Origin: a bacterium
GTDB lineage: Bacteria; Gemmatimonadota; Glassbacteria; GWA2-58-10
NCBI GenBank assembly: GCA_021372515.1
Contig: JAJFUG010000066.1
Span: forward strand, 1 to 29,347
Length of the DNA: 29,347 nucleotides
Direction of reading: 5' to 3'
The notes beneath the pieces were generated by a model that was not told where the DNA came from, made no database searches, and was given only the letters and a program-made list of their open reading frames with translations. This document shows, in pieces, positions 22,171 to 29,347 of the stretch; the first letter of the stretch is position 1; every line of letters starts with the position of its first letter. Both the position numbers and the translations under genes were made by a program.

Positions 22171-23214
22171 TCAGGCCAGGTGCTCGCGTGGCCCGCCGTC
22201 ATCCACGTAGTCTGGGCACAGGTAGTGAAGGGTGAGCTGGTTGGCGCTGGGAGCCAGGCTTTCGTTCAGACGACGCTTCTCCTCCGCGCTCATGGGGGTG
22301 AAATCGAGCGCCAGGTCACAGGCCGTGTTCACGTGCACGGGGTCGTTCATGCCCAGCAGGATGCCGTGGACCGGCAGGCTAAGCCCGTAGCGGATCAGCT
22401 CCAGGGCCGGGGCTTTGTCGGTCTCGCCCCCCTTGCGTATCAGACGGCGCTGGCCGGTGATCTTGAAAGCGATCACCCCGATCCCCTGCTGGTTGGCCAG
22501 GGGCAGTGTCAGGTCCTCGAAGCTGGTGGGCGACTGCGGGTCGAACTCGAACAGGAACGGCACCTTGCTGGCGTTGGCCCCGGCCAGAACGACATCGAAC
22601 TGAAAGCGCCGCAGCGCCTCGGCCAGAGCTGGAGGGTGGTTGTGGCTGGTCACCCCGATGTTGCGGACCACCCCCTGCTCTTTCAGCTTGACCAGGGTGT
22701 CGAGGCAACCCGAGCTGAACATGGTGTCCACATCTTCCATGGCCTTGAGCGCATGGACATGGGCGATGTCGAGGTAGTCGGTGCGCAGGCGCTTGAGCGA
22801 CTCCTCCACATCCTTCATCACCTGGTCGTGGCCGTGCATTTTCTCGTACTTGGTGCTGTAATAGACCTCTTTGCGGTGCGTCTCGAGGGCCTCGCCGAAA
22901 CAACCCTCGCTGTCCGGGCCGTAGTTGGCGCTGGAATCGAACAGGTTGACCCCGCGGCTGCGGGCCAGTTCGACCAGGGCCAGGCGCTGCTGGTAATCCT
23001 TGACCATACCCAGGGCGCTGCCGCCCCCCATGCCGAGGATCGAGACATCGAGCCCGGTGCGCCCGAGCGGGCGTCGCGGCAACAGACGCGGTGTTTTCCC
23101 GGCGCCCGGCCCCGAGCAGGCCAGGGTCGTGCCAAGCGCCGCCGCTCCCATGGCGCCAGTCAGGAACTCGCGCCGGGAAATCTGGGAGCCGGCCCGGCTT
23201 TCTTTGTCATCCAT
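22171..23214 (-). CDS. Tat-exported aldo/keto reductase, probable lipoprotein
   Basis: A 347-residue protein with a twin-arginine signal (ISRREFLTGAMGAAALG, R14-R15) that ends in a lipobox TLAC (Cys at C33), so it is probably a membrane-anchored periplasmic lipoprotein. The aldo/keto reductase barrel begins at RRPLGRTGLDVSILGMGG. The catalytic tetrad is complete: D93 and Y98 in FDSSANYGPDSEG, K122 in YSTKYEK and H152 in DIAHVHAL. Members reduce or oxidise carbonyl groups of sugars and aldehydes with NADP(H), which is unusual in the periplasm; Tat export would allow the cofactor to be bound before transport. The start at 23214 is chosen because AAAGGA lies 10 bases upstream; an ATG at 23223 is only one base from it. 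It follows the triheme cytochrome-like gene by 91 bp on the same strand, so they may share a transcript and perhaps a redox path. Confidence 0.88.
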   Translation of the reverse strand: MDDKESRAGSQISRREFLTGAMGAAALGTTLACSGPGAGKTPRLLPRRPLGRTGLDVSILGMGGGSALGMVKDYQQRLALVELARSRGVNLFDSSANYGPDSEGCFGEALETHRKEVYYSTKYEKMHGHDQVMKDVEESLKRLRTDYLDIAHVHALKAMEDVDTMFSSGCLDTLVKLKEQGVVRNIGVTSHNHPPALAEALRRFQFDVVLAGANASKVPFLFEFDPQSPTSFEDLTLPLANQQGIGVIAFKITGQRRLIRKGGETDKAPALELIRYGLSLPVHGILLGMNDPVHVNTACDLALDFTPMSAEEKRRLNESLAPSANQLTLHYLCPDYVDDGGPREHLA

Positions 23215-23305
23215 GCCTGTCATGTCCTTTCCGTGAGGCGAGCGGCCGTGTTCGGCCCGCTCAAGCGCACCGCAGCGCGCTGGGAACGGAATCGGGTTCC
23301 CGGCC

Positions 23306-24814
23306 CTATTTCAGCAGCACCATCTTGCGCGTCAGGTTGATTTCCCCGGCGCTCAGACGGTAGAAATACACTCCACTGGCCGCCGGTCTTCCCTCCCGGC
23401 CGAGGCCGTCCCAGAACACGCTGTGCGTGCCGGGCGCGCGTTCGGTGTCCACCAGCGTGCGTACAAGATGCCCGGCGCTGTCGAAAATGTCAATCCTCAC
23501 CCGCACGGACGCCTGTCCCTCCGGCACGGTGTACGAGATCGTGGTGGCCGGGTTGAACGGGTTGGGGCTGTTCTGCGACAGGCTGAAAGCACGGGGCAGC
23601 GCTCCGGCGGGCGCGGCGCCGTAGAGGGCCAGGCTGTAGTCCACCGCTTCCTCGGCGCTCAGGCCGAGCCGGTCCCTGACAGATTCGAGCCAGGCAAGCT
23701 GCTCGGCGCTCAGGCCGGCGACACGGGCCTCCGGAACTCCGGCCAGCGCGGGGCCTGATTCGCGGCAGCCGCCCTTGCGTTCCAGGACCAGCAGCGTCAG
23801 GGCGTCTCCCAGACTCAGGCTGCCGTCGCCGTTGAAATCAAAGGCCGGGTCGAAAGAGTTGTCGCGTACGCGCAGCAGCAGCCGCACGAGGTCGCGCACT
23901 CCCGCCGTCCCGTCACCGTCCACGTCGCAGGCCGGACGGGTGTCGGTATCCGGCGTCCCGGAGTAGATCCAGTCGAAGGACAGCTTTTTCTGCGCGGCGG
24001 TTATCCCCACGGACGAGGAGGGATGCGTGCCGGCCTGGATCAGGTTGTTCCCCACGGCAAAAGAGGCCTTGGCCGAAGCATAGGTGTCGAAATTGATGCT
24101 CGTGGGCGCGCCGCGGCGGTCGACGCCACTTTTTTTGCTGTCATGGCAGGAGTTGCACTTGGATTTATAGACCGAATCATTGAGCGCCGGGAACAGTATC
24201 CTCCGTCCCGAGGGAAGGTCGAGGTTCACCCAGTCCTGGAACATGGCTTTCTGCTCGGCGCTGAGGGTGATGCCGGAGAAGCCCGGGGGCATGCCGCCCT
24301 CCTGGACCGCGCTGTTGGCCCGCACCGCCAGGCCGAGAAACAGCTCGTAGGTGTCGAAATTCGCGTCGGCCGGAGCGCCGTTGCGGTCGGAGCCGGACTT
24401 GCTCACGCTGTGGCAGCCCATGCAGGAGTGCTCCAGCACCTCGGCCTGAAGCTGCGGGAAAACAACTATCTCGCCCAGCGGCACTCCGGCATCGACCCAG
24501 GTCTGGAAAACGGCTTTGCGCGCCGCATCCAGCCCACCCGTGAGGGGCGGCATGGTTCCGGCCTGGACCCGCGTGTTGGCCCGGGTGGCGCTGACATAAG
24601 CCAGGGTGTAGGTGTCGAAATTGACTCCGGCCGGGGCGCCGTTACGCGAGTTGATCGGCTTGGCGCTGTCGTGGCAGTTCAGGCAACTGAAACTGAACAC
24701 CTCGCGCATCATCAGGGCGTAACCGTTGCCGGTGATCTGGGCTTGCAGCGGAACTCCCAAACCCATGAGCAGACAGAGTGCGAGCGACGATGACAACGAA
24801 ATCCGCTGAGACAT
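23306..24814 (-). CDS. Exported triheme cytochrome-like protein with dockerin-like repeats and FlgD/T9SS-type C-terminal tail
   Basis: A 502-residue protein with a signal peptide (cleavage near VPLQAQ, residue 26). Three tandem units of about 88 residues each hold one CxxCH haem-binding motif (C44-H48, C131-H135, C220-H224) and a conserved GAPxxxNFDTY block (59-69, 146-156, 235-245). Units 1 and 2 continue with a Met-Pro-Pro turn (M88, M175) that likely supplies the sixth haem ligand; unit 3 has HPS instead (H264). Residues about 296-350 carry two Ca-binding, dockerin-like loops (DVDGDGTAGVRDL and DFNGDGSLSLGDAL). The C-terminal 90 residues start SLSQNSPNPFNPATTISY and end GVYFYRLSAGEINLTRKMVLLK, the tail seen in proteins exported through FCB-type systems. 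AGGAG precedes the ATG by 6 bases. Electron transfer at the cell surface is inferred. Confidence 0.83.
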   Translation of the reverse strand: MSQRISLSSSLALCLLMGLGVPLQAQITGNGYALMMREVFSFSCLNCHDSAKPINSRNGAPAGVNFDTYTLAYVSATRANTRVQAGTMPPLTGGLDAARKAVFQTWVDAGVPLGEIVVFPQLQAEVLEHSCMGCHSVSKSGSDRNGAPADANFDTYELFLGLAVRANSAVQEGGMPPGFSGITLSAEQKAMFQDWVNLDLPSGRRILFPALNDSVYKSKCNSCHDSKKSGVDRRGAPTSINFDTYASAKASFAVGNNLIQAGTHPSSSVGITAAQKKLSFDWIYSGTPDTDTRPACDVDGDGTAGVRDLVRLLLRVRDNSFDPAFDFNGDGSLSLGDALTLLVLERKGGCRESGPALAGVPEARVAGLSAEQLAWLESVRDRLGLSAEEAVDYSLALYGAAPAGALPRAFSLSQNSPNPFNPATTISYTVPEGQASVRVRIDIFDSAGHLVRTLVDTERAPGTHSVFWDGLGREGRPAASGVYFYRLSAGEINLTRKMVLLK

Positions 24815-25152
24815 GCTACGCTCCTGATTCCGATGTGAACATTCGATGGGGTGGGTGGCAGGCTGCATCCACTCTTGCTCTGGCATCGACTTTCGGCTGT
24901 TGTCCCGAATCGCCTGAGCATTCATTGTCAAACTTGTATAAAACTTTTACTATACCTCACAAGTTACAACCATTCGCCGAACTGGCAACCAATTTCAACA
25001 TCTTTCTTGCCGCCGGACATGGGCATGCTTTATACTCAATCCCGGCCGGAGCGGGGAGGTTCCGTCCCACGCTCGCGGCCGATACGGATTGACGCTCTTC
25101 CTGTACCCGCGCCCACGCACGGCTCAGCCCACCCCCAGCCACAGGATGCCGC
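24815..25152. other. 338-bp divergent intergenic region
   Basis: No credible gene is seen between the divergent cytochrome-like (-) and GH39-like (+) genes. The middle part (about 24920-25000) is AT-rich and holds the overlapping promoters; the rest is GC-rich leader sequence on either side. Confidence 0.5.
24925..24962. promoter_or_regulatory. Overlapping divergent promoters for the cytochrome-like and GH39-like genes
   Basis: Plus strand: TTGTCA (24925-24930), 17 bp, TACTAT (24948-24953), which would start about 190 bases before the GH39-like ATG. Minus strand: TTGTGA (24962-24957), 16 bp, TATACA (24940-24935), which would start about 110 bases before the cytochrome-like ATG. The two promoters occupy the same 38 bp and would compete. 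Neither is a full consensus match. Confidence 0.42.
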
Positions 25153-26556
25153 ATGAGAACCGTCAGACTGATCGCCTCCGCCGCAGCCGTGATCCTTCTC
25201 GGCGCAACTGTCCCGCTCCTCAGCGCACAGGCCGCTTCCGCGCTCCAGTTGAGCGTGGACTGCGCCCAGCCCGCCGGGCGGATCGACCTGACCCCCTACT
25301 CGCTCGGTCAGGGCGGCCTGTCGCACGAGCCGATGTTCGATGCGCACCTGGCCGAGGTGACCGCCCTGCGGCCGAAAATGATCCGTCTGTTCGTGCAGGA
25401 GTATTTCCACCTGAACCCCGCGCCCGGGCAGTACCACTGGGAGACCCTGGACCGCAGTATCGAGAACATCCGGGCCACCGGGGCCGAGCCGCTCCTCAGC
25501 CTCTGCTTCAAGCCCGGGACGCTCTACCCGAAGGTCGACCCGGAAATCGTGCACCCCACCGATTACGCCGCCTGGGAGGCCCTGATCGAGGCTCTGGTCC
25601 GGCACTGCAACCAGGAGAAAGGCTACGGCATCCGCTACTGGGAGGTGGGCAACGAGGTGGACCAGAGCGAAGCGGGCGGCTGCCCATACCTGTTCAAGCC
25701 AGAGGATTACGAGGTCTACTACGCGCATAGCGCGGCGGCGGTCCGCCGCGCCGACCCGGAGGCCAAAGTGGGCGGGCCGGCCCTGGCCGGCCACCGCAGC
25801 GCCATCGGCGACAGCCTGATGGCCTTGTGCGGACGGGGCGAGGCCCCGCTGGATTTCTTCTCCTGGCACCTCTACAGCAACGAACCCAACGACCTTCTGC
25901 GCAGCATCCGGGACGTCAAGGGCCGTCTGGCCAAATACCCGGCGCTCGCCGCCACGGAGACGGTCATCGACGAGTGGAACATCCAGCTGATCGGAAACGA
26001 GCTGCATCCCGGCTTCCAGACCGCTTTCATCCTGCAGACCACGCTCGGCTTTTTCAGCGAGGGCCTCACCCGCTCCTGCTACTACCACATCCGGGACCAC
26101 CGGGTCGTGCCCGAGGATTTCGACTGGATGACCCCGCAGGGCTACAAGTTCATGGCCGACTGGTGGAACGTGGAGATACAGAACAGCGGGCTGTTCGACA
26201 AGGAGGGCCGCCGGCGGCCCTCCTACTACGTGTTCGAAATGCTCAGGGACATGAGCGGTGAGCGCCTTCCCGTGGAGGGCCTTGCCGCGGGGATCAACGC
26301 TGTGGCCGCGCAGAAAGACGGTCAGACCGATATCCTGCTCTGGAATTTCCCGTTCCCGCAGGCAGGGGCGGAACAGAAAATCGACCTCAAGCTCAGCAAC
26401 CCGCCGCAGGGACAGTTCTGCCTGCTGCGGCTGAACGCCCCGCGGAACTGCCTGGACACCCTGAGTACAGGCGCGGCCGCCGAGCTGAACGACAGGCCGC
26501 TCAGCCTCAGCCTTCCGCCTTGGGGCGTGGCATGGCTGAGACTTGTCACCGAATAA
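25153..26556 (+). CDS. Exported GH-A clan glycosidase, GH39-like
   Basis: A 467-residue protein with a signal peptide (MRTVRLIASAAAVILLGATVPLLSAQA, cleaved near residue 28). The TIM barrel (about 45-360) has the clan GH-A arrangement: acid/base E168 in YWEVGNEVDQ (the WE.GNE motif) and nucleophile E274 in ETVIDEWN on strand 7. A separate short beta domain follows (about 375-467, from GINAVAAQKDGQTDILLWNF to WGVAWLRLV), as in GH39 beta-xylosidases and alpha-L-iduronidases. GH39 acts on beta-xylosides, alpha-iduronides or related sugars; the present sequence alone does not decide. The ribosome site is weak (AGGA at 25143-25146, 6 bases before the ATG). The GH127-like gene starts 58 bp downstream on the same strand, so the two probably form an operon. 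Confidence 0.8.
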   Translation: MRTVRLIASAAAVILLGATVPLLSAQAASALQLSVDCAQPAGRIDLTPYSLGQGGLSHEPMFDAHLAEVTALRPKMIRLFVQEYFHLNPAPGQYHWETLDRSIENIRATGAEPLLSLCFKPGTLYPKVDPEIVHPTDYAAWEALIEALVRHCNQEKGYGIRYWEVGNEVDQSEAGGCPYLFKPEDYEVYYAHSAAAVRRADPEAKVGGPALAGHRSAIGDSLMALCGRGEAPLDFFSWHLYSNEPNDLLRSIRDVKGRLAKYPALAATETVIDEWNIQLIGNELHPGFQTAFILQTTLGFFSEGLTRSCYYHIRDHRVVPEDFDWMTPQGYKFMADWWNVEIQNSGLFDKEGRRRPSYYVFEMLRDMSGERLPVEGLAAGINAVAAQKDGQTDILLWNFPFPQAGAEQKIDLKLSNPPQGQFCLLRLNAPRNCLDTLSTGAAAELNDRPLSLSLPPWGVAWLRLVTE

Positions 26557-26614
26557 AAATGCGATTCTTACAGCTTCTGGGCCGGTTAAACGGTAATCAA
26601 GGGTCGGAGGTTCT

Positions 26615-28588
26615 ATGCGTGGCCGGAATATGTATCTGCTCCCGCTGGTCCTGTTCGTCCTGTGGCTGCCTGCCGGCTGCGCGCGGCAGAATGCGCCGGC
26701 CTCCGGGCCCGAGTTGACCGGCATTCTGCCCGGTGCGTTCACCCCTCTGCCTCTGGGCAGTATACATCCGAGAGGCTGGCTGGAGCAGCAGTTGCGCATC
26801 CAGGCGGATGGACTGAGCGGGCATCTGGACGAGGTCTGGCCGGACGTGGCGCGCAGCGGCTGGATCGGCGGCGAATCCGAGGGCTGGGAACGCGGGCCGT
26901 ACTGGCTGGATGGTGTCGTGCCGCTGGCCTGGCTGCTGGAGGATGCCCGCCTGAAAGAGAAAGCCGCGCTCTGGATGGATTACATCCTCAGCCACCAGCA
27001 GGCGGACGGCTGGCTGGGGCCGGTCCAGGACCCGAACCGGGAGAAGTACAAGTCCTACGACCCCTGGCCGGTGTACGTGTTCCTCAAGGCCCTTACCCAG
27101 TACTGCGAGGCCAGCGGGGATGAGCGCGCAGTCCCGGCCATGCAGAAATTCTTCACCAAGCTCGACACCCTGCTGGACAGTCAGCCCCTGTTCGAGTGGG
27201 GCCAGTACCGCTGGGCCGACCTGGTGCTCAGCCTGCACTGGCTGTACGACCGCACCGGCGACAGCACCCTGCTGGCCCTGGCGCAGAAAGTCCACGACCA
27301 GGGCTACGACTGGCGCGGCGAGTTCGAGAATTTCCCGTTCCCGCAGAAAATGCAGCGTAAGAACACGGTCATGAGTTCACATGGAGTGAATAACGCCATG
27401 GCGCTCAAGACCCCGGCGGTCTGGTTCCGCCAGTCGCGTCTGGCGGCGGACAGCCTGGCCCCGGCGCAGATGATCGCCGCGCTGGACCGCTACCACGGCC
27501 AGGTGACCGGCATGTTCACCTGCGATGAGCACCTGGCCGGCAAAAACCCCTCCCAGGGCACGGAGCTTTGCACTGTGGTCGAGTACATGTACTCACTGGA
27601 GAACATCATCCGGGTCCTGGGCGACCCGGCTTTCGGGGACCGTCTGGAGCTGATCGCGTTCAACGCCCTGCCGGCCACGTTCAAGCCCGACATGTGGGCC
27701 CACCAGTACGACCAGCAGGTGAACCAGGCGGTCTGCCAGGTCTCGGAGGACAACCTTTACGTGGACAACGGCCCGCGCTCCAACCTCTACGGCCTGGAGC
27801 CGAATTACGGTTGCTGCACGGCCAACCTCAGCCAGGGCTGGCCCAAGCTGGCCACCCACCTCTGGATGAAAACCGCCGGGGGCGGCCTGGCCGCGGTGGC
27901 CTACGCCCCCTGCGAGATGAACACCGAGCTGAACGGCGCTCCGGTGCGGATCAGACTGGAAACGGACTACCCGTTCGGGGAGGAGCTGACTTTCACGGTG
28001 GAGGCCCAGGACAAGACCGCGTTCCCGATCCTGCTGCGTATCCCGGCCTGGGCCGCGGGGCCCACGCTCAGTCTGGACGGCGAGGCGCTCCCGGCGCCCA
28101 ACCCCCGGACATTCTGCCGTGTGGAGCGCAACTGGTCCGGCACGCACACGCTCAGCCTGCGCCTGCCCATGCCGCTGCGCATCCAGCGGCGCTACCATGA
28201 CAGCATTTCCCTGCTCAAGGGCCCGCTGGTCCTGGCGCTCAAGATCGATGAACGCTGGGAGAAAGTCGCGGGCGAGCTGCCGCACGCCGACTGGGCGGTC
28301 TACCCGGAGAGCGCCTGGAACTACGCCCTGCAGGTGGACACTCTCGACCCGTCCGGCTCGATGAGCATGGAGAGCAGGCCGGTCGGCCGGATGCCGTTCT
28401 CGCCCGAGGGCGCGCCGCTGGTTGTGCATGTCAAGGGACGGCGCCTGAGCGGCTGGGGCCTGGAGCACAGCGCCGCCGGCGAGCTGCCGCAAAGCCCGGT
28501 CAGCTCGGAGGCGCCGCTGGAGGACCTGGAGCTTATCCCCTACGGCTCGACCGACCTCAGGATCGGGGAGTTCCCGCTGCTGCAGTAA
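26615..28588 (+). CDS. Exported GH127-like (DUF1680) beta-L-arabinofuranosidase-type enzyme
   Basis: A 657-residue protein with an N-terminal signal; PAGC at residues 19-22 is an imperfect lipobox, so it may be a lipoprotein anchored at C22. An (alpha/alpha)6 barrel spans about 50-420 (PLGSIHPRGWLEQQL, WIGGESEGWERGPYWLDGVVPLAWLL) and beta-sandwich domains follow. The zinc/cysteine active site known from GH127 HypBA1 is recognisable: E317 and C319 in GTELCTVVEYMYS, and the paired C400-C401 in NYGCCTANLSQGWPK, where C400 corresponds to the nucleophile; E305 in TCDEHLAG may be the acid/base. The family releases L-arabinofuranose, although relatives act on other sugars. GGAGG at 26606-26610 fixes the ATG at 26615; a second ATG at 26630 is possible. 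It follows the GH39-like gene by 58 bp, which would fit stepwise removal of side-chain pentoses. Confidence 0.85.
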   Translation: MRGRNMYLLPLVLFVLWLPAGCARQNAPASGPELTGILPGAFTPLPLGSIHPRGWLEQQLRIQADGLSGHLDEVWPDVARSGWIGGESEGWERGPYWLDGVVPLAWLLEDARLKEKAALWMDYILSHQQADGWLGPVQDPNREKYKSYDPWPVYVFLKALTQYCEASGDERAVPAMQKFFTKLDTLLDSQPLFEWGQYRWADLVLSLHWLYDRTGDSTLLALAQKVHDQGYDWRGEFENFPFPQKMQRKNTVMSSHGVNNAMALKTPAVWFRQSRLAADSLAPAQMIAALDRYHGQVTGMFTCDEHLAGKNPSQGTELCTVVEYMYSLENIIRVLGDPAFGDRLELIAFNALPATFKPDMWAHQYDQQVNQAVCQVSEDNLYVDNGPRSNLYGLEPNYGCCTANLSQGWPKLATHLWMKTAGGGLAAVAYAPCEMNTELNGAPVRIRLETDYPFGEELTFTVEAQDKTAFPILLRIPAWAAGPTLSLDGEALPAPNPRTFCRVERNWSGTHTLSLRLPMPLRIQRRYHDSISLLKGPLVLALKIDERWEKVAGELPHADWAVYPESAWNYALQVDTLDPSGSMSMESRPVGRMPFSPEGAPLVVHVKGRRLSGWGLEHSAAGELPQSPVSSEAPLEDLELIPYGSTDLRIGEFPLLQ

Positions 28589-28625
28589 TGAATGACCCAA
28601 CAGAAGAGCTGGAGGGTGTTAAAAT

Positions 28626-28654
28626 GTAGGGGCGGGTTTGAAACCCGCCCCTAC
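28626..28654. repeat. REP-like intergenic palindrome
   Basis: GTAGGGGCGGGTTT (28626-28639) and AAACCCGCCCCTAC (28641-28654) form a perfect 14-bp inverted repeat around one G. Palindromes of this GGGGCGGGTTT type are, to my knowledge, scattered through the intergenic space of many bacterial genomes. It lies 37 bp after the GH127-like stop and may also work as a transcription end. Confidence 0.65.
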
Positions 28655-28722
28655 TCAGGATTTGGCTGTTTGACCCCGGCGAAAGCTCCGATGAATCCAT
28701 CCCGATTGAATCAGCATAAGAA

Positions 28723-28759
28723 AAGCGGGCGGCAGGCTCGCTGAGTCTGCCGCCCGCTT
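28723..28759 (-). terminator. Terminator of the GH38-like alpha-mannosidase gene
   Basis: A perfect 13-bp stem, AAGCGGGCGGCAG (28723-28735) with CTGCCGCCCGCTT (28747-28759), and an 11-base loop. On the minus strand it runs into TTTTCTTAT, 12 bases after the stop codon of the gene ending at 28772. Confidence 0.85.
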
Positions 28760-28771
28760 GCGTTTTCCGGC

Positions 28772-29347
28772 TCAGCCGCCCGTGCGCTTGGCGGCCAGGC
28801 CGGCCTCGATGCGCGCGTTGTCGGGCATGAGCAGCACGGTGCGTATCTGCTTGGGCCCCATCTCGAATGCGAACCCCTCCACGGCCGAGCCGGGAAGCTT
28901 CTCCTGCGGCTTCTCGTCCAGATCGGCGGCAAAGGCGGCGCTCACTGGAAAGCGGGTTTTCAGACGGCCGGGGGTCTGGCTTTCCGACAGGCTGTAGAGG
29001 CGCACCACCCAACCCTCACCTGATTCGGCTTTCTTCCAGCAGGAGAGGTGGATGTCCCGGCCCTCGATCTCAATCTGCGGCTGCCCGGCAGTCAGAGGCA
29101 GAGTGCTGTAGCGGCTGTCCACGTAGCGCCGTTTGGCCGAGGGGGTCACGCTCAGCACGGGCGGGGCCACCTGCAGGACAAGCCGCCGTTCGAGACAGGC
29201 CGCGCGCACCGCTTCCGGTGCGCCGGTGGTCCATTCCAGGCGGCGGCTGATCCGCCGCAGGCACTGGCCCTCCTGGGCGTTCCAGTACTTGAGATCTATC
29301 CCGGCATTGACATGGTCCACGGCGCGCAGCACGGACCAGCCGAACTC
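28772..29347 (-). CDS. GH38-like alpha-mannosidase, C-terminal fragment
   Basis: The frame is open to the window edge (29347), so only the last 191 codons or so are visible. The fragment is beta-rich: it contains LERRLVLQVAPPVLSVTP, HLSCWKKAESGEGWVVRLYSLSE and ends FAFEMGPKQIRTVLLMPDN. The motif 'KkAE.g.g.vvRlY' followed by 'F.m.p..I.T..L' is characteristic of the C-terminal domains of GH38 alpha-mannosidases, which trim alpha-mannosyl residues from N-glycans and related oligosaccharides. Catalytic residues and any signal peptide lie outside the window. Its own terminator follows at 28723-28759. It faces the GH39/GH127-like operon, and together with the GH130 enzyme at 17289 suggests use of mannose-containing glycans. 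Confidence 0.78.
   Translation of the reverse strand, partial: EFGWSVLRAVDHVNAGIDLKYWNAQEGQCLRRISRRLEWTTGAPEAVRAACLERRLVLQVAPPVLSVTPSAKRRYVDSRYSTLPLTAGQPQIEIEGRDIHLSCWKKAESGEGWVVRLYSLSESQTPGRLKTRFPVSAAFAADLDEKPQEKLPGSAVEGFAFEMGPKQIRTVLLMPDNARIEAGLAAKRTGG

Noticed and set aside
28595-28660. CRISPR-like or tandem repeat near the end of the window
   Set aside because: Only one palindrome is present, with no repeated spacing. No CRISPR array, tRNA or rRNA was found in the window.

Overview
The window is a GC-rich (by eye around 60-65%) chromosomal segment from a Gram-negative, saccharolytic bacterium. Several features point toward the FCB (Fibrobacteres-Chlorobi-Bacteroidetes) superphylum or a related candidate phylum: exported multidomain proteins with a C-terminal tail of the type-IX/FlgD-like sorting kind (gene at 23306-24814), Tat-exported sugar oxidoreductases, several lipoprotein-like signal peptides, and a DUF2089 regulator next to membrane and DUF3887 partners. 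There are no rRNA or tRNA genes to fix the taxonomy, so this placement is an inference. I see no SusC/SusD pair, transposase, integrase, phage gene or CRISPR array.

Layout. 1-3427 (+): end of an HGSNAT/DUF5009-type membrane acyltransferase, an exported GH20-like hexosaminidase and an exported GH16 endo-glucanase-like enzyme, closed by a terminator. 3428-4029: a gene-free stretch holding a 456-bp segment bounded by 19-bp terminal inverted repeats. 4030-4746 (-): deoC. 5061-6412 (+): DUF2089 zinc-ribbon/HTH protein, five-span membrane protein and exported DUF3887 protein, then a terminator. 6542-8497: small membrane protein, acyl-ACP desaturase (-), cold-shock protein (+). 8592-12286: exported nitrilase-family hydrolase (-) diverging from a GH-A clan lipoprotein glycosidase (+). 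12367-17035 (-): hybrid histidine kinase, Tat-exported Gfo/Idh/MocA oxidoreductase and PilZ protein. 17289-18272 (+): cytoplasmic GH130 enzyme. 18294-24814 (-): triheme cytochrome-like protein, Tat aldo/keto reductase lipoprotein, unknown membrane protein, EamA transporter and sialidase-fold enzyme. 25153-28588 (+): GH39-like and GH127-like enzymes. 28772-29347 (-): C-terminus of a GH38-like alpha-mannosidase.

How the genes may work together. At least eight genes encode glycan-active enzymes with different expected specificities (hexosaminide, beta-glucan or galactan, beta-galactoside or agar-like, mannoside phosphorolysis, sialic-acid-like, xyloside-like, arabinofuranoside, alpha-mannoside). 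Most carry export signals. They sit in short one- to three-gene units with their own promoters or terminators rather than in one operon, which suggests a dispersed catabolic repertoire for a complex host or algal glycan. Two Tat-exported oxidoreductases and an exported multiheme protein add possible periplasmic sugar oxidation. The hybrid kinase and PilZ protein could supply local signalling.

The least explained items are the TIR-bounded non-coding element at 3527-3982, the perfect palindrome over the DUF2089 promoter, and the three-repeat cytochrome in which the third repeat has lost the usual Met ligand.
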